Below, one piece after another: positions 50,330-58,806 of a DNA stretch of 64,000 nucleotides (position 1 is its first letter; every line of letters starts with the position of its first letter). The stretch is from Paenibacillus sp. 481. GTDB lineage: Bacteria > Bacillota > Bacilli > Paenibacillales > Paenibacillaceae. Below the pieces are notes generated by a model. That model saw only the letters and a list, made by a program, of their open reading frames with translations, ran no database searches and was not told the origin of the DNA. The DNA is taken from NCBI RefSeq assembly GCF_021223605.1, contig NZ_CP075175.1, forward strand, positions 1,263,001 to 1,327,000. Direction: 5' to 3'. The position numbers and the translations under genes were made by a program.

Positions 50330-53065
50330 ATGGAGCAGAGCGAGTTGAATCACAACCAAAATCAGAGCCAACATCCAAATGAACATAGTAACACCGAGCA
50401 TCCGTTTCATACGCTAACCGTCGAGCAAAGCATATCCCAATTGCAAACTTCCAATGAGGGATTAAGCGACACCGAGGTAGTAACCCGCCAAGAACGTTAC
50501 GGCAAAAATATGTTGCAAGAGGCGAAGCGCAAATCGATTCTAGCCCGTATACTCGAGCAATTTAAAGACGTTATGATCATTATTTTGCTCGTGGCGGCGG
50601 TGCTGGCAGGTGTACTCGGCGAGATTGCCGATTCGATTATTATTTTGTTCGTCGTCGTGTTGAACGCCGTCTTAGGCGTCATCCAAGAGAACAAGGCGGA
50701 GCAAGCGTTGTCCGCGCTCAAGCAGATGTCTTCCCCGAGTGCCGCCGTACAGCGGCAGGGGCAAGTTCGTACAGTCAAGGCGGAAGAGCTTGTGCCTGGG
50801 GACATTGTGTTGTTGGAAGCCGGCAACGTTGTACCTGCCGATATGCGCCTGATTGAATCCGCCTCGCTCAAAATCGAGGAGGCCGCGTTAACGGGGGAAT
50901 CGGTACCTGTTGAGAAACAAGTCGATCCGTTAGAAAAAGCCGACATCGTGATCGGCGACCGTAAAAATATGGCCTATATGAGTAGCAGTGTCACGTACGG
51001 CCGTGGCGTCGGCGTCGTCACGTCGACAGGAACGCAGACTGAAGTTGGGAAAATCGCCAGCTTTATTTCCCAAGAAGATACCGATGTCACTCCCCTGCAA
51101 AAAAAGCTCAACGAGTTGGGCAAATATTTTACGATTATTATTATTGCGGTTGCGATCCTCATTTTCATCATCGGCTGGCTGCAAGGCCGCGACTTATTGG
51201 AAATGGTGTTAACGTCCATTTCATTGGCCGTTGCCGCGATCCCAGAAGGTTTGCCTGCGATCGTCACGATTATATTAGCGCTCGGCGTGCAAAGAATGGC
51301 GAAGCGCAAGGCGATTATTCGTAGGCTACCTGCGGTCGAGACGCTTGGTAGTACGGAAATTATTTGCTCCGATAAGACGGGTACACTGACGCAGAACAAA
51401 ATGACCGTCCAACGCATTTATGTAGACGGCAAGGTGACTGCGGCGGAAGAGGTAGAAGCCGCTCGCGATCAGTTGCCAGGCTACGAGGCATTTGTCCAAG
51501 TCATGACGCTCTGCAACGACTCGAAGGTTGCAGGTGAAGGTGAACACGGTAAAGGCATCTCGTTAATCGGTGATCCAACCGAAACCGCACTCGTCGACTT
51601 TGCCTATAACAAAGGGTTCGACAAGCGCGAAGGCGAGCAGCGCTTCCCACGTAAAGCGGAAATTCCGTTCGATTCGGACCGGAAGCTGATGACGACGATT
51701 CATGATATGTCAGCCGCACACACGCCTTTCCGCAGCATGACCAAGGGCGCACCGGATGTGCTGCTTGAGCGCTGCACGCACATTTTCCAACATGGCCGCA
51801 CTGAGCCCTTGTCTGCCGAGCATCGGCAGCAAATTGCAGCAGCGAACAAAGAGATGGCCAGCAAAGCGCTGCGCGTATTAGCTTTGGCTTACAAAGATGA
51901 GCCTTCCATTCCGGCTGATTTGTCACCGGATGTCGTTGAACGCGACCTCACCTTCATCGGTCTCGTCGGTATGATTGATCCGCCGCGCGAAGAAGTGAAG
52001 GAAGCGGTGCGCATTTGCCAAGCTGCTGGTATTCGTCCCGTTATGATTACGGGCGATCATCGCGATACGGCAGCTGCCATTGCAAAAGAGCTGAACATCA
52101 TTCAAGATGAGAGCGGCGTCATCACTGGCGCAGAGCTGAACCAAATTAGCGACCAAGACTTTGCGGAAAAAGTGACCCAATATTCGGTTTACGCGCGCGT
52201 ATCGCCAGAACATAAAGTACGTATCGTGCAAGCTTGGAAAAAACGAGGCAAAGTCGTCGCCATGACAGGCGATGGCGTCAACGACGCCCCTGCCCTTAAA
52301 GCTTCCGACATCGGCGTCGGCATGGGCATCACCGGAACCGAAGTAACCAAAGGCGTCTCCGACATGGTGCTCGCAGACGACAATTTCTCGACAATCGTTA
52401 TCGCCGTCGAGGAAGGACGTAAAGTGTACAGCAACATTCGCAAGACGATTCAGTTCTTGCTGTCTGCCAACTTAGGTGAAGTCGTTACCCTGTTCATCGC
52501 AACCTTGCTGAGTTGGAAAATTCTTTCCCCGATCCATATTTTGTGGATCAACTTAGTTACCGACACCCTGCCAGCCTTAGCTTTAGGGTTAGAAATGGCA
52601 GAGCCGAACATTATGAACCAGCCGCCACGTGCATCAACGAGCAGTATTTTTGCTGAAGGGGTTGGCACGAGCATCATTTACCAAGGCTTGATTGAAGCCG
52701 CCTTGACGCTCGGCACCTATTATTGGGGGCTGACGCATTATACCGAAGCCGTCGCGATTACGATGGCATTTGCAACGTTAGGCTTACTTCAGCTTACGCA
52801 TGCATATAACGTACGTTCCAATCATGAATCGTTGTTCCGTATCGGCTTGTTCTCGAACAAATATATGAACTATGCGGCGATTATTTCTGGCTTGCTCGTC
52901 TTAATCGTGATTTTGCTCCCGTTCCTGAACGATCTGTTTAGCGTTACCCCGCTAACGGGCAATCAGTGGCTGATCGTCATTGGCGCGGCCCTTTCCATTA
53001 TTCCAATAGTGGAAATCGTCAAAATATTTATCCGTTCGAGTAGGAAGTCACCTCCTGCTGCGTAA
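50330..53065 (+). CDS. Ca2+-transporting P-type ATPase (PMR1/SERCA-like, type IIA)
   Basis: 911 aa from ATG at 50330 (AGGAG nine nt upstream; the ATG at 50321 abuts the site). Membrane pump using ATP to export Ca2+. Seen: TGES in ALTGESVPVEK, the M4 ion-binding stretch VAAIPEGLPAIVTIIL, phosphorylation site SDKTGTLTQNKM, KGAPDVLLE, MITGDHRDTA, TGDGVNDAPALK, and helices M5-M10 including FLLSANLGEVVTLFIATLLS and LWINLVTDTLPALALGLEMA. The N-terminus carries a His/Asn/Gln-rich extension of about 30 aa before FHTLTVEQSI. A small membrane-peptide gene follows 23 bp behind. Confidence 0.95.
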   Translation: MEQSELNHNQNQSQHPNEHSNTEHPFHTLTVEQSISQLQTSNEGLSDTEVVTRQERYGKNMLQEAKRKSILARILEQFKDVMIIILLVAAVLAGVLGEIADSIIILFVVVLNAVLGVIQENKAEQALSALKQMSSPSAAVQRQGQVRTVKAEELVPGDIVLLEAGNVVPADMRLIESASLKIEEAALTGESVPVEKQVDPLEKADIVIGDRKNMAYMSSSVTYGRGVGVVTSTGTQTEVGKIASFISQEDTDVTPLQKKLNELGKYFTIIIIAVAILIFIIGWLQGRDLLEMVLTSISLAVAAIPEGLPAIVTIILALGVQRMAKRKAIIRRLPAVETLGSTEIICSDKTGTLTQNKMTVQRIYVDGKVTAAEEVEAARDQLPGYEAFVQVMTLCNDSKVAGEGEHGKGISLIGDPTETALVDFAYNKGFDKREGEQRFPRKAEIPFDSDRKLMTTIHDMSAAHTPFRSMTKGAPDVLLERCTHIFQHGRTEPLSAEHRQQIAAANKEMASKALRVLALAYKDEPSIPADLSPDVVERDLTFIGLVGMIDPPREEVKEAVRICQAAGIRPVMITGDHRDTAAAIAKELNIIQDESGVITGAELNQISDQDFAEKVTQYSVYARVSPEHKVRIVQAWKKRGKVVAMTGDGVNDAPALKASDIGVGMGITGTEVTKGVSDMVLADDNFSTIVIAVEEGRKVYSNIRKTIQFLLSANLGEVVTLFIATLLSWKILSPIHILWINLVTDTLPALALGLEMAEPNIMNQPPRASTSSIFAEGVGTSIIYQGLIEAALTLGTYYWGLTHYTEAVAITMAFATLGLLQLTHAYNVRSNHESLFRIGLFSNKYMNYAAIISGLLVLIVILLPFLNDLFSVTPLTGNQWLIVIGAALSIIPIVEIVKIFIRSSRKSPPAA

Positions 53066-53088
53066 CGGCCATACCGATCAGGAGATGG

Positions 53089-53232
53089 TTGCTAATCGAA
53101 TATCTAACGGGATTCTCACCTATGGTTGCCCTTGCACAGATCACAACGTTGATTGGTGTAGGTGCGCTACTCGTGCTCCTAGTCGAGCTGTACCAATGGA
53201 TAAAAAAGAAAATTACACAAGATGAAACATAA
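53089..53232 (+). CDS. Small single-span membrane peptide
   Basis: 47 aa from TTG at 53089 (AGGAG close upstream); an ATG at 53122 would give a 36-aa form. Seen: SPMVALAQITTLIGVGALLV then LLVELYQWIKKKITQDET: one hydrophobic helix followed by a basic and then polar tail, a positive-inside arrangement. It begins 23 bp after the Ca2+-ATPase stop, and the dispersed hairpin element follows its stop, so it is most likely co-transcribed. By analogy with sarcolipin-like or other bacterial pump-associated micropeptides it could modulate the pump. That is inference; no homology is recognised. Confidence 0.6.
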   Translation: MLIEYLTGFSPMVALAQITTLIGVGALLVLLVELYQWIKKKITQDET

Positions 53233-53233
53233 C

Positions 53234-53324
53234 AAAGAGGGATGTCTCCAACGTCATTGAACATGACGGCGAGACATCCCTCTCTCCATGTTGGCGAACA
53301 AACAGGTTCGTACTGGTGTGGCGG
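53234..53324 (-). repeat. Dispersed ~90-bp hairpin element, copy 2
   Basis: On the minus strand it runs from CCGCCACACC through CGAACCTG, TCGCCAACATG and GAGGGATGTCTCGCCGTCAT to the closing GAGACATCCCTCTTT. Most positions match 25541-25628. It lies between the convergent Ca2+-ATPase/micropeptide and MFS genes and forms a strong hairpin. Confidence 0.75.
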
Positions 53325-53404
53325 AATTCCAAGGATGTATCCCCTGACCTTCAAACCCTATCCATCGACTGAATCAGCCTGCATAGCGGAACGCCAGTCC
53401 GCAA

Positions 53405-54715
53405 CTAACCTCTAGTATCCTCAAGCTCCGCTTCGCGCTTCCCTTTTTCAATATTAACAAACGTCAAGAGCACGATGCCGATAATAAAGAACGCCAAAAT
53501 AGACAAAATCGCCACTCGCGTCGAACCCGTCAACAAGCTCACCGTTCCGAACACCGCCGGACCAACCGCTGCTGACATTTTGCTCGACAAGCTTAAGAAA
53601 CCGAAGAACTCTGCTGCCCGACTACGCGGCACCATTTGGCTGTAAATCGAACGAGCCACAGCCTGACTGCCTCCCTGCACGATCCCGACCATAAAGGCCA
53701 GTATATAAAAATGAAGCGCCGTCTCCATAAAGTAGCCTACGCACACAATGACCGCATAGATGCTTAGCGACACATACAGTGAACGCTTAGACCCGATCCG
53801 GTGCGCAAACTTTCCGAACAGAAATGTAAACGGAATCCCGACAAACTGCGTAATCAGCAGCGCAACGATCAGATGCGTCGTCTGAATACCGATCTCCGCC
53901 CCATAAATTGCTGACATTCCGATAATCGTGGAAATGCCATCATTAAAAAACCAAAACGCAACCATATATTTCAGCAGTTCAGGATACTGCTTGACTTTAC
54001 GTACCGTTTGAAACACCCGCGTAAACCCGTACTTCGCGTAGTACGGCAGCGGACGCTTCACGACCTGCTTCGGATCACGCATGGCACGGAACAACGGTAA
54101 CGAGAACACAAACCACCATATCCCTACACTTAAAAATACGAATTGCGTCGCCACCAATTTGTTCGCGAACCCGAGCGGCTCCCACATTTCCATCATCACA
54201 ATGTTGATGGCCAACAAAATGCCGCCACCAATGTAGCCGAACATATATCCCTTGGCCGAAACGTCATCTCGCTGTTCCGGTGATGCAATATCCGGTAGCA
54301 AAGAATCGTAAAACGTATTCCCGCCAGAGAAGCCGAGTATAGCGATAACATAAAGCGCAGAGACGTATAACCAGTCACCTTCGCCCGCAAACATCATCAG
54401 TGCGCTAGCCGTCGCTCCTGCCCATGCAAATGTACGCAAAAAGGTCATTTTGCGTTGAGACAAGTCGGCTATTGCACCTGACACCGGAGCGCATATAGCG
54501 ACGATCAACATCGCAATCGTTTGGGTATACGCCCAATATCCGCTCGCTTGCGCTCCCTCTAAATGGGCTCCCGCCACACTTAAATAAAATATCGGTAACA
54601 CTGCAGCCATCATCGTTGTAGAGAACCCCGAATTGGCCCAATCGTACATCATCCATTTTCGCGACAGATTATCGTTGGGTCGACGAATCGAGTCGTTATG
54701 CATAGCTTTTTCCAT
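53405..54715 (-). CDS. UMF1/Atg22-like MFS transporter
   Basis: 436 aa; AAAGGA before ATG. Seen: MMYDWANSGFSTTMMAAVLP (the YDWANSG signature of this MFS group), FYDSLLPDIASPEQRDDVSA, GYMFGYIGGGILL, and about twelve hydrophobic segments. The C-terminus is Glu/Lys rich. Substrate unknown; yeast Atg22 exports amino acids from the vacuole. A weak cre-like sequence (54734-54747, about 11 of 14 positions) lies just before the start. Divergent from the LysR regulator, which may control it. Confidence 0.88.
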   Translation of the reverse strand: MEKAMHNDSIRRPNDNLSRKWMMYDWANSGFSTTMMAAVLPIFYLSVAGAHLEGAQASGYWAYTQTIAMLIVAICAPVSGAIADLSQRKMTFLRTFAWAGATASALMMFAGEGDWLYVSALYVIAILGFSGGNTFYDSLLPDIASPEQRDDVSAKGYMFGYIGGGILLAINIVMMEMWEPLGFANKLVATQFVFLSVGIWWFVFSLPLFRAMRDPKQVVKRPLPYYAKYGFTRVFQTVRKVKQYPELLKYMVAFWFFNDGISTIIGMSAIYGAEIGIQTTHLIVALLITQFVGIPFTFLFGKFAHRIGSKRSLYVSLSIYAVIVCVGYFMETALHFYILAFMVGIVQGGSQAVARSIYSQMVPRSRAAEFFGFLSLSSKMSAAVGPAVFGTVSLLTGSTRVAILSILAFFIIGIVLLTFVNIEKGKREAELEDTRG

Positions 54716-54924
54716 GTATACACATCCTTTAAGTGCAATCGCTTAACTTGGAAACATTGCTCCTTTCGCCCACTTCAACTATAATTAGAAGTATAATGAC
54801 AAAACAATTTTATTACCACGATAAAAATGATAAATTAATTTAAACATCTTGTAAAAAATATGGTTATCCTCACACAACACCTGTCGCGCAATGACAATTG
54901 CTTTGTTCGGAAGGAGGTAAATCC

Positions 54925-55827
54925 GTGAATTTAAGTCAATTGGAAACGCTTATTACCATTTCAAAGACGATGAGCTTCCGCAAAGCAGGGGAACTGCTTA
55001 ATCTCACACAACCTGCGGTGTCCGCTCAAATTAAAAGCTTAGAAGATGAATTCAAGACCGTACTTATCGACCGCAATCAGCCAGTAACATTAACGGATAG
55101 TGGCGAGGTGTTTTTAGAGCACGCGCAGCGCATCCTAGATATTGTAGACGACATGAAACAAAAATTAGCGGATCTAAATCAAATTCCACAAGGGCATATC
55201 GTGCTAGGAACGACGACTTCGATCGCCATTCAAATTTTGCCACGTGTGCTGTCTTATTTTCAAGATCAATTTCCGCTCATTAAGACCAAAATATTGTCCA
55301 TGCCATCCAACCAAGTCGTGACACAGATTGAGAATGGCACTGTAGACATCGGGATCGGCTACTTGAATGAAAAAAATCCGAACCTTGTCTCATCCGTGTT
55401 GTATTACGATACGTTTGAGCTCGTCGTCAGCCCTGATCATCCGTTAGCGGGTTGCCAGCATCCGACGATCGAAATGTTGCGGGAAATCCCACTCATTATG
55501 TTATCACCAGATACACTGGGGCGTAAATTTGCCGATGAAGTGTTTCGCAAATACAACATCCAGCCGCATATCGTGATGGAACTATCCAGCAGCGAAGAAG
55601 TTAAGCGGATGGTAGAACTCAATTTGGGAGCAGCGATCATTTCCAAGCTGTCAGTAGGTACAGAGCTGCGGCGCGGTTCACTGCGCATCGTCCCGATCGT
55701 CGAGTTGGAGACCGCTCATCCCGTTGGCGTCATGTATCGGTCAGGACGCTATTTGAGTTCGGCTATGCAGCAGTTTTTAAGCGATTTAAAAGGAATGCCC
55801 GAAACTCAGTTTATTGGTTCTGAATAA
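54925..55827 (+). CDS. LysR-family transcriptional regulator
   Basis: 300 aa from GTG at 54925 (AAGGAGGT six nt upstream). Seen: N-terminal winged HTH (LSQLETLITISKTMSFRKAG, LLNLTQPAVSAQIKSLEDEF), then the effector-binding domain (HIVLGTTTSIAIQILPRVLS, ELVVSPDHPLAGCQHP, EVKRMVELNLGAAIISKLSV). The effector is not evident. Divergent from the MFS gene and only 18 bp before a histidinol-phosphatase gene, so it may control either. The same operon as the latter is likely. Confidence 0.92.
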   Translation: MNLSQLETLITISKTMSFRKAGELLNLTQPAVSAQIKSLEDEFKTVLIDRNQPVTLTDSGEVFLEHAQRILDIVDDMKQKLADLNQIPQGHIVLGTTTSIAIQILPRVLSYFQDQFPLIKTKILSMPSNQVVTQIENGTVDIGIGYLNEKNPNLVSSVLYYDTFELVVSPDHPLAGCQHPTIEMLREIPLIMLSPDTLGRKFADEVFRKYNIQPHIVMELSSSEEVKRMVELNLGAAIISKLSVGTELRRGSLRIVPIVELETAHPVGVMYRSGRYLSSAMQQFLSDLKGMPETQFIGSE

Positions 55828-55845
55828 GGAGGCTGTTACGTTCTT

Positions 55846-56658
55846 ATGAAATTTGACTTGCACACCCACCATGAGCGTTGCGGACATGCTAACGGAACGA
55901 TCCGCGATTATGTTGAAGCTGGTATTCGCCACGGGCTGCACGTCATAGGAATTTCAGACCATACGCCTTATTTCGGCAGTGAGGAAGACCAACCATTTCC
56001 GAAAATTACGATGAAGAAGAGCGATTTCACTAACTATGTGAACGAAGTGCTACGCTTGAAAGAAGAGTACAAAGGACGAATTGATGTACTACTTGGCATC
56101 GAGGCTGACTTCTTCCCTGCACATGCACAATTGTATCACGAGATACTAACGCAACACCCGTTCGATTACATTATCGGATCCGTTCATCATATTAATGAAG
56201 TTAGCATATTCAATAAAAATCGGTGGAAGAACTTGAACACGGATGAAAAAAGGGATATCAAGCGCGCCTACTTCAAGCAGATTCAAGCTTCGGCCCAGTC
56301 CGGTATGTTTCAGATTCTTGGCCATATTGACGCGATGAAAGGCAACTATCCTTCATTTTCAGGCATCAGAACGCCTGATGTGATCGATGAAACGTTGCAG
56401 ACCATCGCAGCATGCGGTGTAGCTATCGAGATTAATACGTCTGGCAAGACGAAACTAAGCGGTGGTTGGTACCCTGCTGACGATATTTTAGCGCGGGCAC
56501 TTCATTACGGTGTCGATGTGACTTTCGGCTCTGATGCCCACAAGCCCGAACGTGTCGGTGACGAATGGGATGAAGTACGTACACGGCTGAAGGAAATCGG
56601 ATTTACGTCGTGGGTGTATTACAAAGAAAAGCAGAAACAAATTGTGCCGCTCGATTGA
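55846..56658 (+). CDS. PHP-domain histidinol-phosphatase (HisK/HisJ type)
   Basis: 270 aa starting MKFDLHTHHERCGHANGTIR. Seen: PHP metal ligands HTHHERCGHA, ISDHTPYFG, GIEADFFPAH, IIGSVHHINE, QILGHIDAMK and FGSDAHKPERVG. The family hydrolyses L-histidinol phosphate in histidine synthesis; some PHP members act on other phosphoesters. No other his gene is nearby, as is usual for this enzyme in bacilli. The stop codon lies in the loop of an intrinsic terminator. The distance to GGAGG (13 nt) is rather long. Confidence 0.88.
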   Translation: MKFDLHTHHERCGHANGTIRDYVEAGIRHGLHVIGISDHTPYFGSEEDQPFPKITMKKSDFTNYVNEVLRLKEEYKGRIDVLLGIEADFFPAHAQLYHEILTQHPFDYIIGSVHHINEVSIFNKNRWKNLNTDEKRDIKRAYFKQIQASAQSGMFQILGHIDAMKGNYPSFSGIRTPDVIDETLQTIAACGVAIEINTSGKTKLSGGWYPADDILARALHYGVDVTFGSDAHKPERVGDEWDEVRTRLKEIGFTSWVYYKEKQKQIVPLD

Positions 56659-56670
56659 GCGGCTTTTTTT
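56646..56670 (+). terminator. Terminator overlapping the histidinol-phosphatase stop
   Basis: GCCGCTC-GATT-GAGCGGC followed by seven T; the TGA stop (56656-56658) spans loop and stem. Confidence 0.9.
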
Positions 56671-56674
56671 GCGC

Positions 56675-56709
56675 AAAAAAAAAGAGGACCCGCTACGTGC
56701 TCAGGGTCC
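56675..56709 (-). terminator. Terminator of the EamA transporter gene
   Basis: GGACCC-N12-GGGTCC with a long T tract on the minus strand, about 145 bp behind the 56855 stop. The intervening stretch holds no gene. Confidence 0.8.
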
Positions 56710-56854
56710 ATCTCAAGGGATTTATATTCATCAAAAGGGGGTCTTGCTAATAAATATACCCTGCGAACATTATGTGACGATAACAGAAATATTACCGTTG
56801 TGTAACAAATGTAGAAACGTGCACATTCAACGTGACAACATCACTCATTTAGCG

Positions 56855-57877
56855 CTAACTTGCCGCCCGAGAATCCTTGTTCACCGTCCGGACTACAGAT
56901 GCACGATTTACGACCACAATTCCCGCTACAACGAGGAACAGAGCGACAAATGTCCATACGTTCCATACTTCGTCCAACAACCAAGCAGACAACAGTACAC
57001 CAAACACCGGAATCAAGAACAAGAACATGGATACCGTGCTAACTCGGTTATATTTCATCACTAAGTTCCACAAGCTAAAGCCTGCTGCCGACAAAAAGGC
57101 TAAGTAAGTGAGCAGCCCGATCGTTGCAGCATCCCATTGAAACGGTGCAATTCCAGCTTTCCAAGCTCCAATCACAGTCAGGCCGATACCACCTAATAGC
57201 ATTTGTCTCCCCGTGAGCCATAGCACGGGCAATTGTCGCGCTTCATGACGAGCTAGCACGTTGCCGCATGCCCCGAACAAGGCAGACACCAGCAAACATA
57301 AATCACCGATGTTCAGTGACATCGTGAGCCCGCCTTGATTCAACGTGACAATTGCGACTCCGGCAAATCCGAGCGTCAAGCCAAACGTCTTCGCTGGCGT
57401 AAACGTCTCAGAGCGATCAATCATCCGGGCAATGACCATTTGGAACAAACTCGTCGCCCCTGTAATGATGGCCCCTTTCATGCCCGTACTCAAGCTCAAC
57501 CCGATATAAAAAAATATGTATTGTAAAAATGTCTGTACCGCTGCCAGCCTTGTTACACGCCAGCCGATATTCCCTCTTAGCGCCCAGATTGACAGGGAAC
57601 GACCTGACTTAGCCGCACCACCCGTCGCATCGATCGCGTTCGAAGAGCGGTCCACCACCGCCGCGAATAGAACTAATAGCAATCCGGCCAACGTGAAACG
57701 ATATCCTGCAAATACCCACTGCTCGTAGATTGCAGCTGAGCCGATGCCCAGCGCCTCGTATCCGATCTTGATCGCAGGCATCGCACTTCCCCATAACAAC
57801 GTTGCCAATGTTGCGCTAACAGCCATGCCGACAGGGTGTGTAAACCATTGCTGTGCTTTCAACTTCTGTGTCCCCAC
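56855..57877 (-). CDS. EamA-family (drug/metabolite) transporter
   Basis: 340 aa from GTG at 57877 (GAAGGTG upstream); longer in-frame starts have no site. Seen: two EamA repeats of about five helices each, beginning MAVSATLATLLWGSAMPAIK, RFTLAGLLLVLFAAVV, then NIGDLCLLVSALFGACGNVL, GIGLTVIGAWKAGIAPF, SMFLFLIPVFGVLLSAWLLD and VWTFVALFLVVAGIVVVNRA. Exporter of metabolites, often amino acids or sugars; substrate unknown. A Gly/Ser/Ala linker (SSNAIDATGGAAKSGRS) sits between helices 2 and 3, longer than usual. Confidence 0.88.
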   Translation of the reverse strand: MGTQKLKAQQWFTHPVGMAVSATLATLLWGSAMPAIKIGYEALGIGSAAIYEQWVFAGYRFTLAGLLLVLFAAVVDRSSNAIDATGGAAKSGRSLSIWALRGNIGWRVTRLAAVQTFLQYIFFYIGLSLSTGMKGAIITGATSLFQMVIARMIDRSETFTPAKTFGLTLGFAGVAIVTLNQGGLTMSLNIGDLCLLVSALFGACGNVLARHEARQLPVLWLTGRQMLLGGIGLTVIGAWKAGIAPFQWDAATIGLLTYLAFLSAAGFSLWNLVMKYNRVSTVSMFLFLIPVFGVLLSAWLLDEVWNVWTFVALFLVVAGIVVVNRASVVRTVNKDSRAAS

Positions 57878-57960
57878 CTTTTCACCTTCCCGTATAGCTG
57901 AACACGCCACCATGACTCGCTGGAAATGAGGTGCATGGTCACGTTGACATGACCACATGC

Positions 57961-58008
57961 CCCTGCATAACGACACGATTACACGACTACACAACTACGA
58001 GACAACGC
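57961..58008. repeat. Degenerate 9-nt repeats behind the phosphoesterase gene
   Basis: CGACACGAT, TACACGACT, ACACAACTA, CGAGACAAC in tandem between the EamA start and the phosphoesterase stop. Confidence 0.45.
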
Positions 58009-58012
58009 GTTA

Positions 58013-58768
58013 TTAATCCTCTGTTTGCTGCAAACCACGATACACTCCGGTGCGCAGCTCACGCACGTAAGGCTTCAGTCCTGGCATATCAGTCGCCTCC
58101 GCCGCACGTACGGCCTGTTCGATTTCATAAGGCACGCGTCTGAATTGAATCGTGAACTCTTCGACCTCTACATGACCGAGCGAGCCTTGCACAATCATAT
58201 AAGACGCCTGCGTCATATCGAGCGGATTGCCCACGCTACCGCAGTTTGCGAGCGTCTTACCGCGTAGATGTTGCAAATAAGCATTATGTATATCACCATA
58301 TATCACGACATCCGGCTCTTGGCATGGATGCAGCGGGTCCGTTAAACTTGGCGTAAATTCAAACATCCCGATCCGTTTTTCCTTATCATCCCACGGCTGT
58401 ACCCGATGGTACACACTTTGCGGCGATGCATGCAGCAGGCGAATATGACGACCGCTCATAATAAAGTCATAGGAGAAAGGCAGTTTCTCAAGCTGCTCCA
58501 ATCTTGCTTTACCCAACTTGTCCGCATGCCAACTAAAATTAATGTCGTCCGTAATTCGCACGACGAGTTCATCCCAGTTTCCACGCACAACGATGTCACA
58601 GCTGGACATAATTTGGTCCATGACTTCAACTGGATTAGGACCTTTGCCGACCAAATCTCCTAGACAGTAGATGCGATCAATATCTTGGCGCTTAATGTCA
58701 GCAAGCACCGCCTCCAGCGCTTGCAAGTTTCCGTGTATATCCGAAATGATAGCGACGGACTGCAACAT
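58013..58768 (-). CDS. Calcineurin-like metallophosphoesterase (YfcE/MJ0936-like)
   Basis: 251 aa from ATG at 58768 (GAGGGG upstream). Seen: SVAIISDIHGNLQALEAVLA (DxH), YCLGDLVGKGPNP (GDxxG), IVVRGNWDEL (GNxx; Asp/Glu in place of the usual GNHD/E), HASP, VVIYGDIHNAY (GHxH-like with D for H) and NCGSVGNPLD. The last is typical of phosphodiesterases of this class. Some metal-ligand positions are altered, so activity should be tested. It precedes no other gene in its direction within 130 bp. Confidence 0.9.
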   Translation of the reverse strand: MLQSVAIISDIHGNLQALEAVLADIKRQDIDRIYCLGDLVGKGPNPVEVMDQIMSSCDIVVRGNWDELVVRITDDINFSWHADKLGKARLEQLEKLPFSYDFIMSGRHIRLLHASPQSVYHRVQPWDDKEKRIGMFEFTPSLTDPLHPCQEPDVVIYGDIHNAYLQHLRGKTLANCGSVGNPLDMTQASYMIVQGSLGHVEVEEFTIQFRRVPYEIEQAVRAAEATDMPGLKPYVRELRTGVYRGLQQTED

Positions 58769-58806
58769 GCGATTTCCCCTCTCTAATCCTAGTTCTGTAT
58801 ATATCG

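Noticed and set aside
54734-54747. cre site at the MFS gene as a separate feature
   Set aside because: Three of 14 positions mismatch; noted only in the gene entry.
56642-57064. 140-codon plus-strand frame after the histidinol-phosphatase gene
   Set aside because: Runs through two terminators and antisense into the EamA gene; no start signal.
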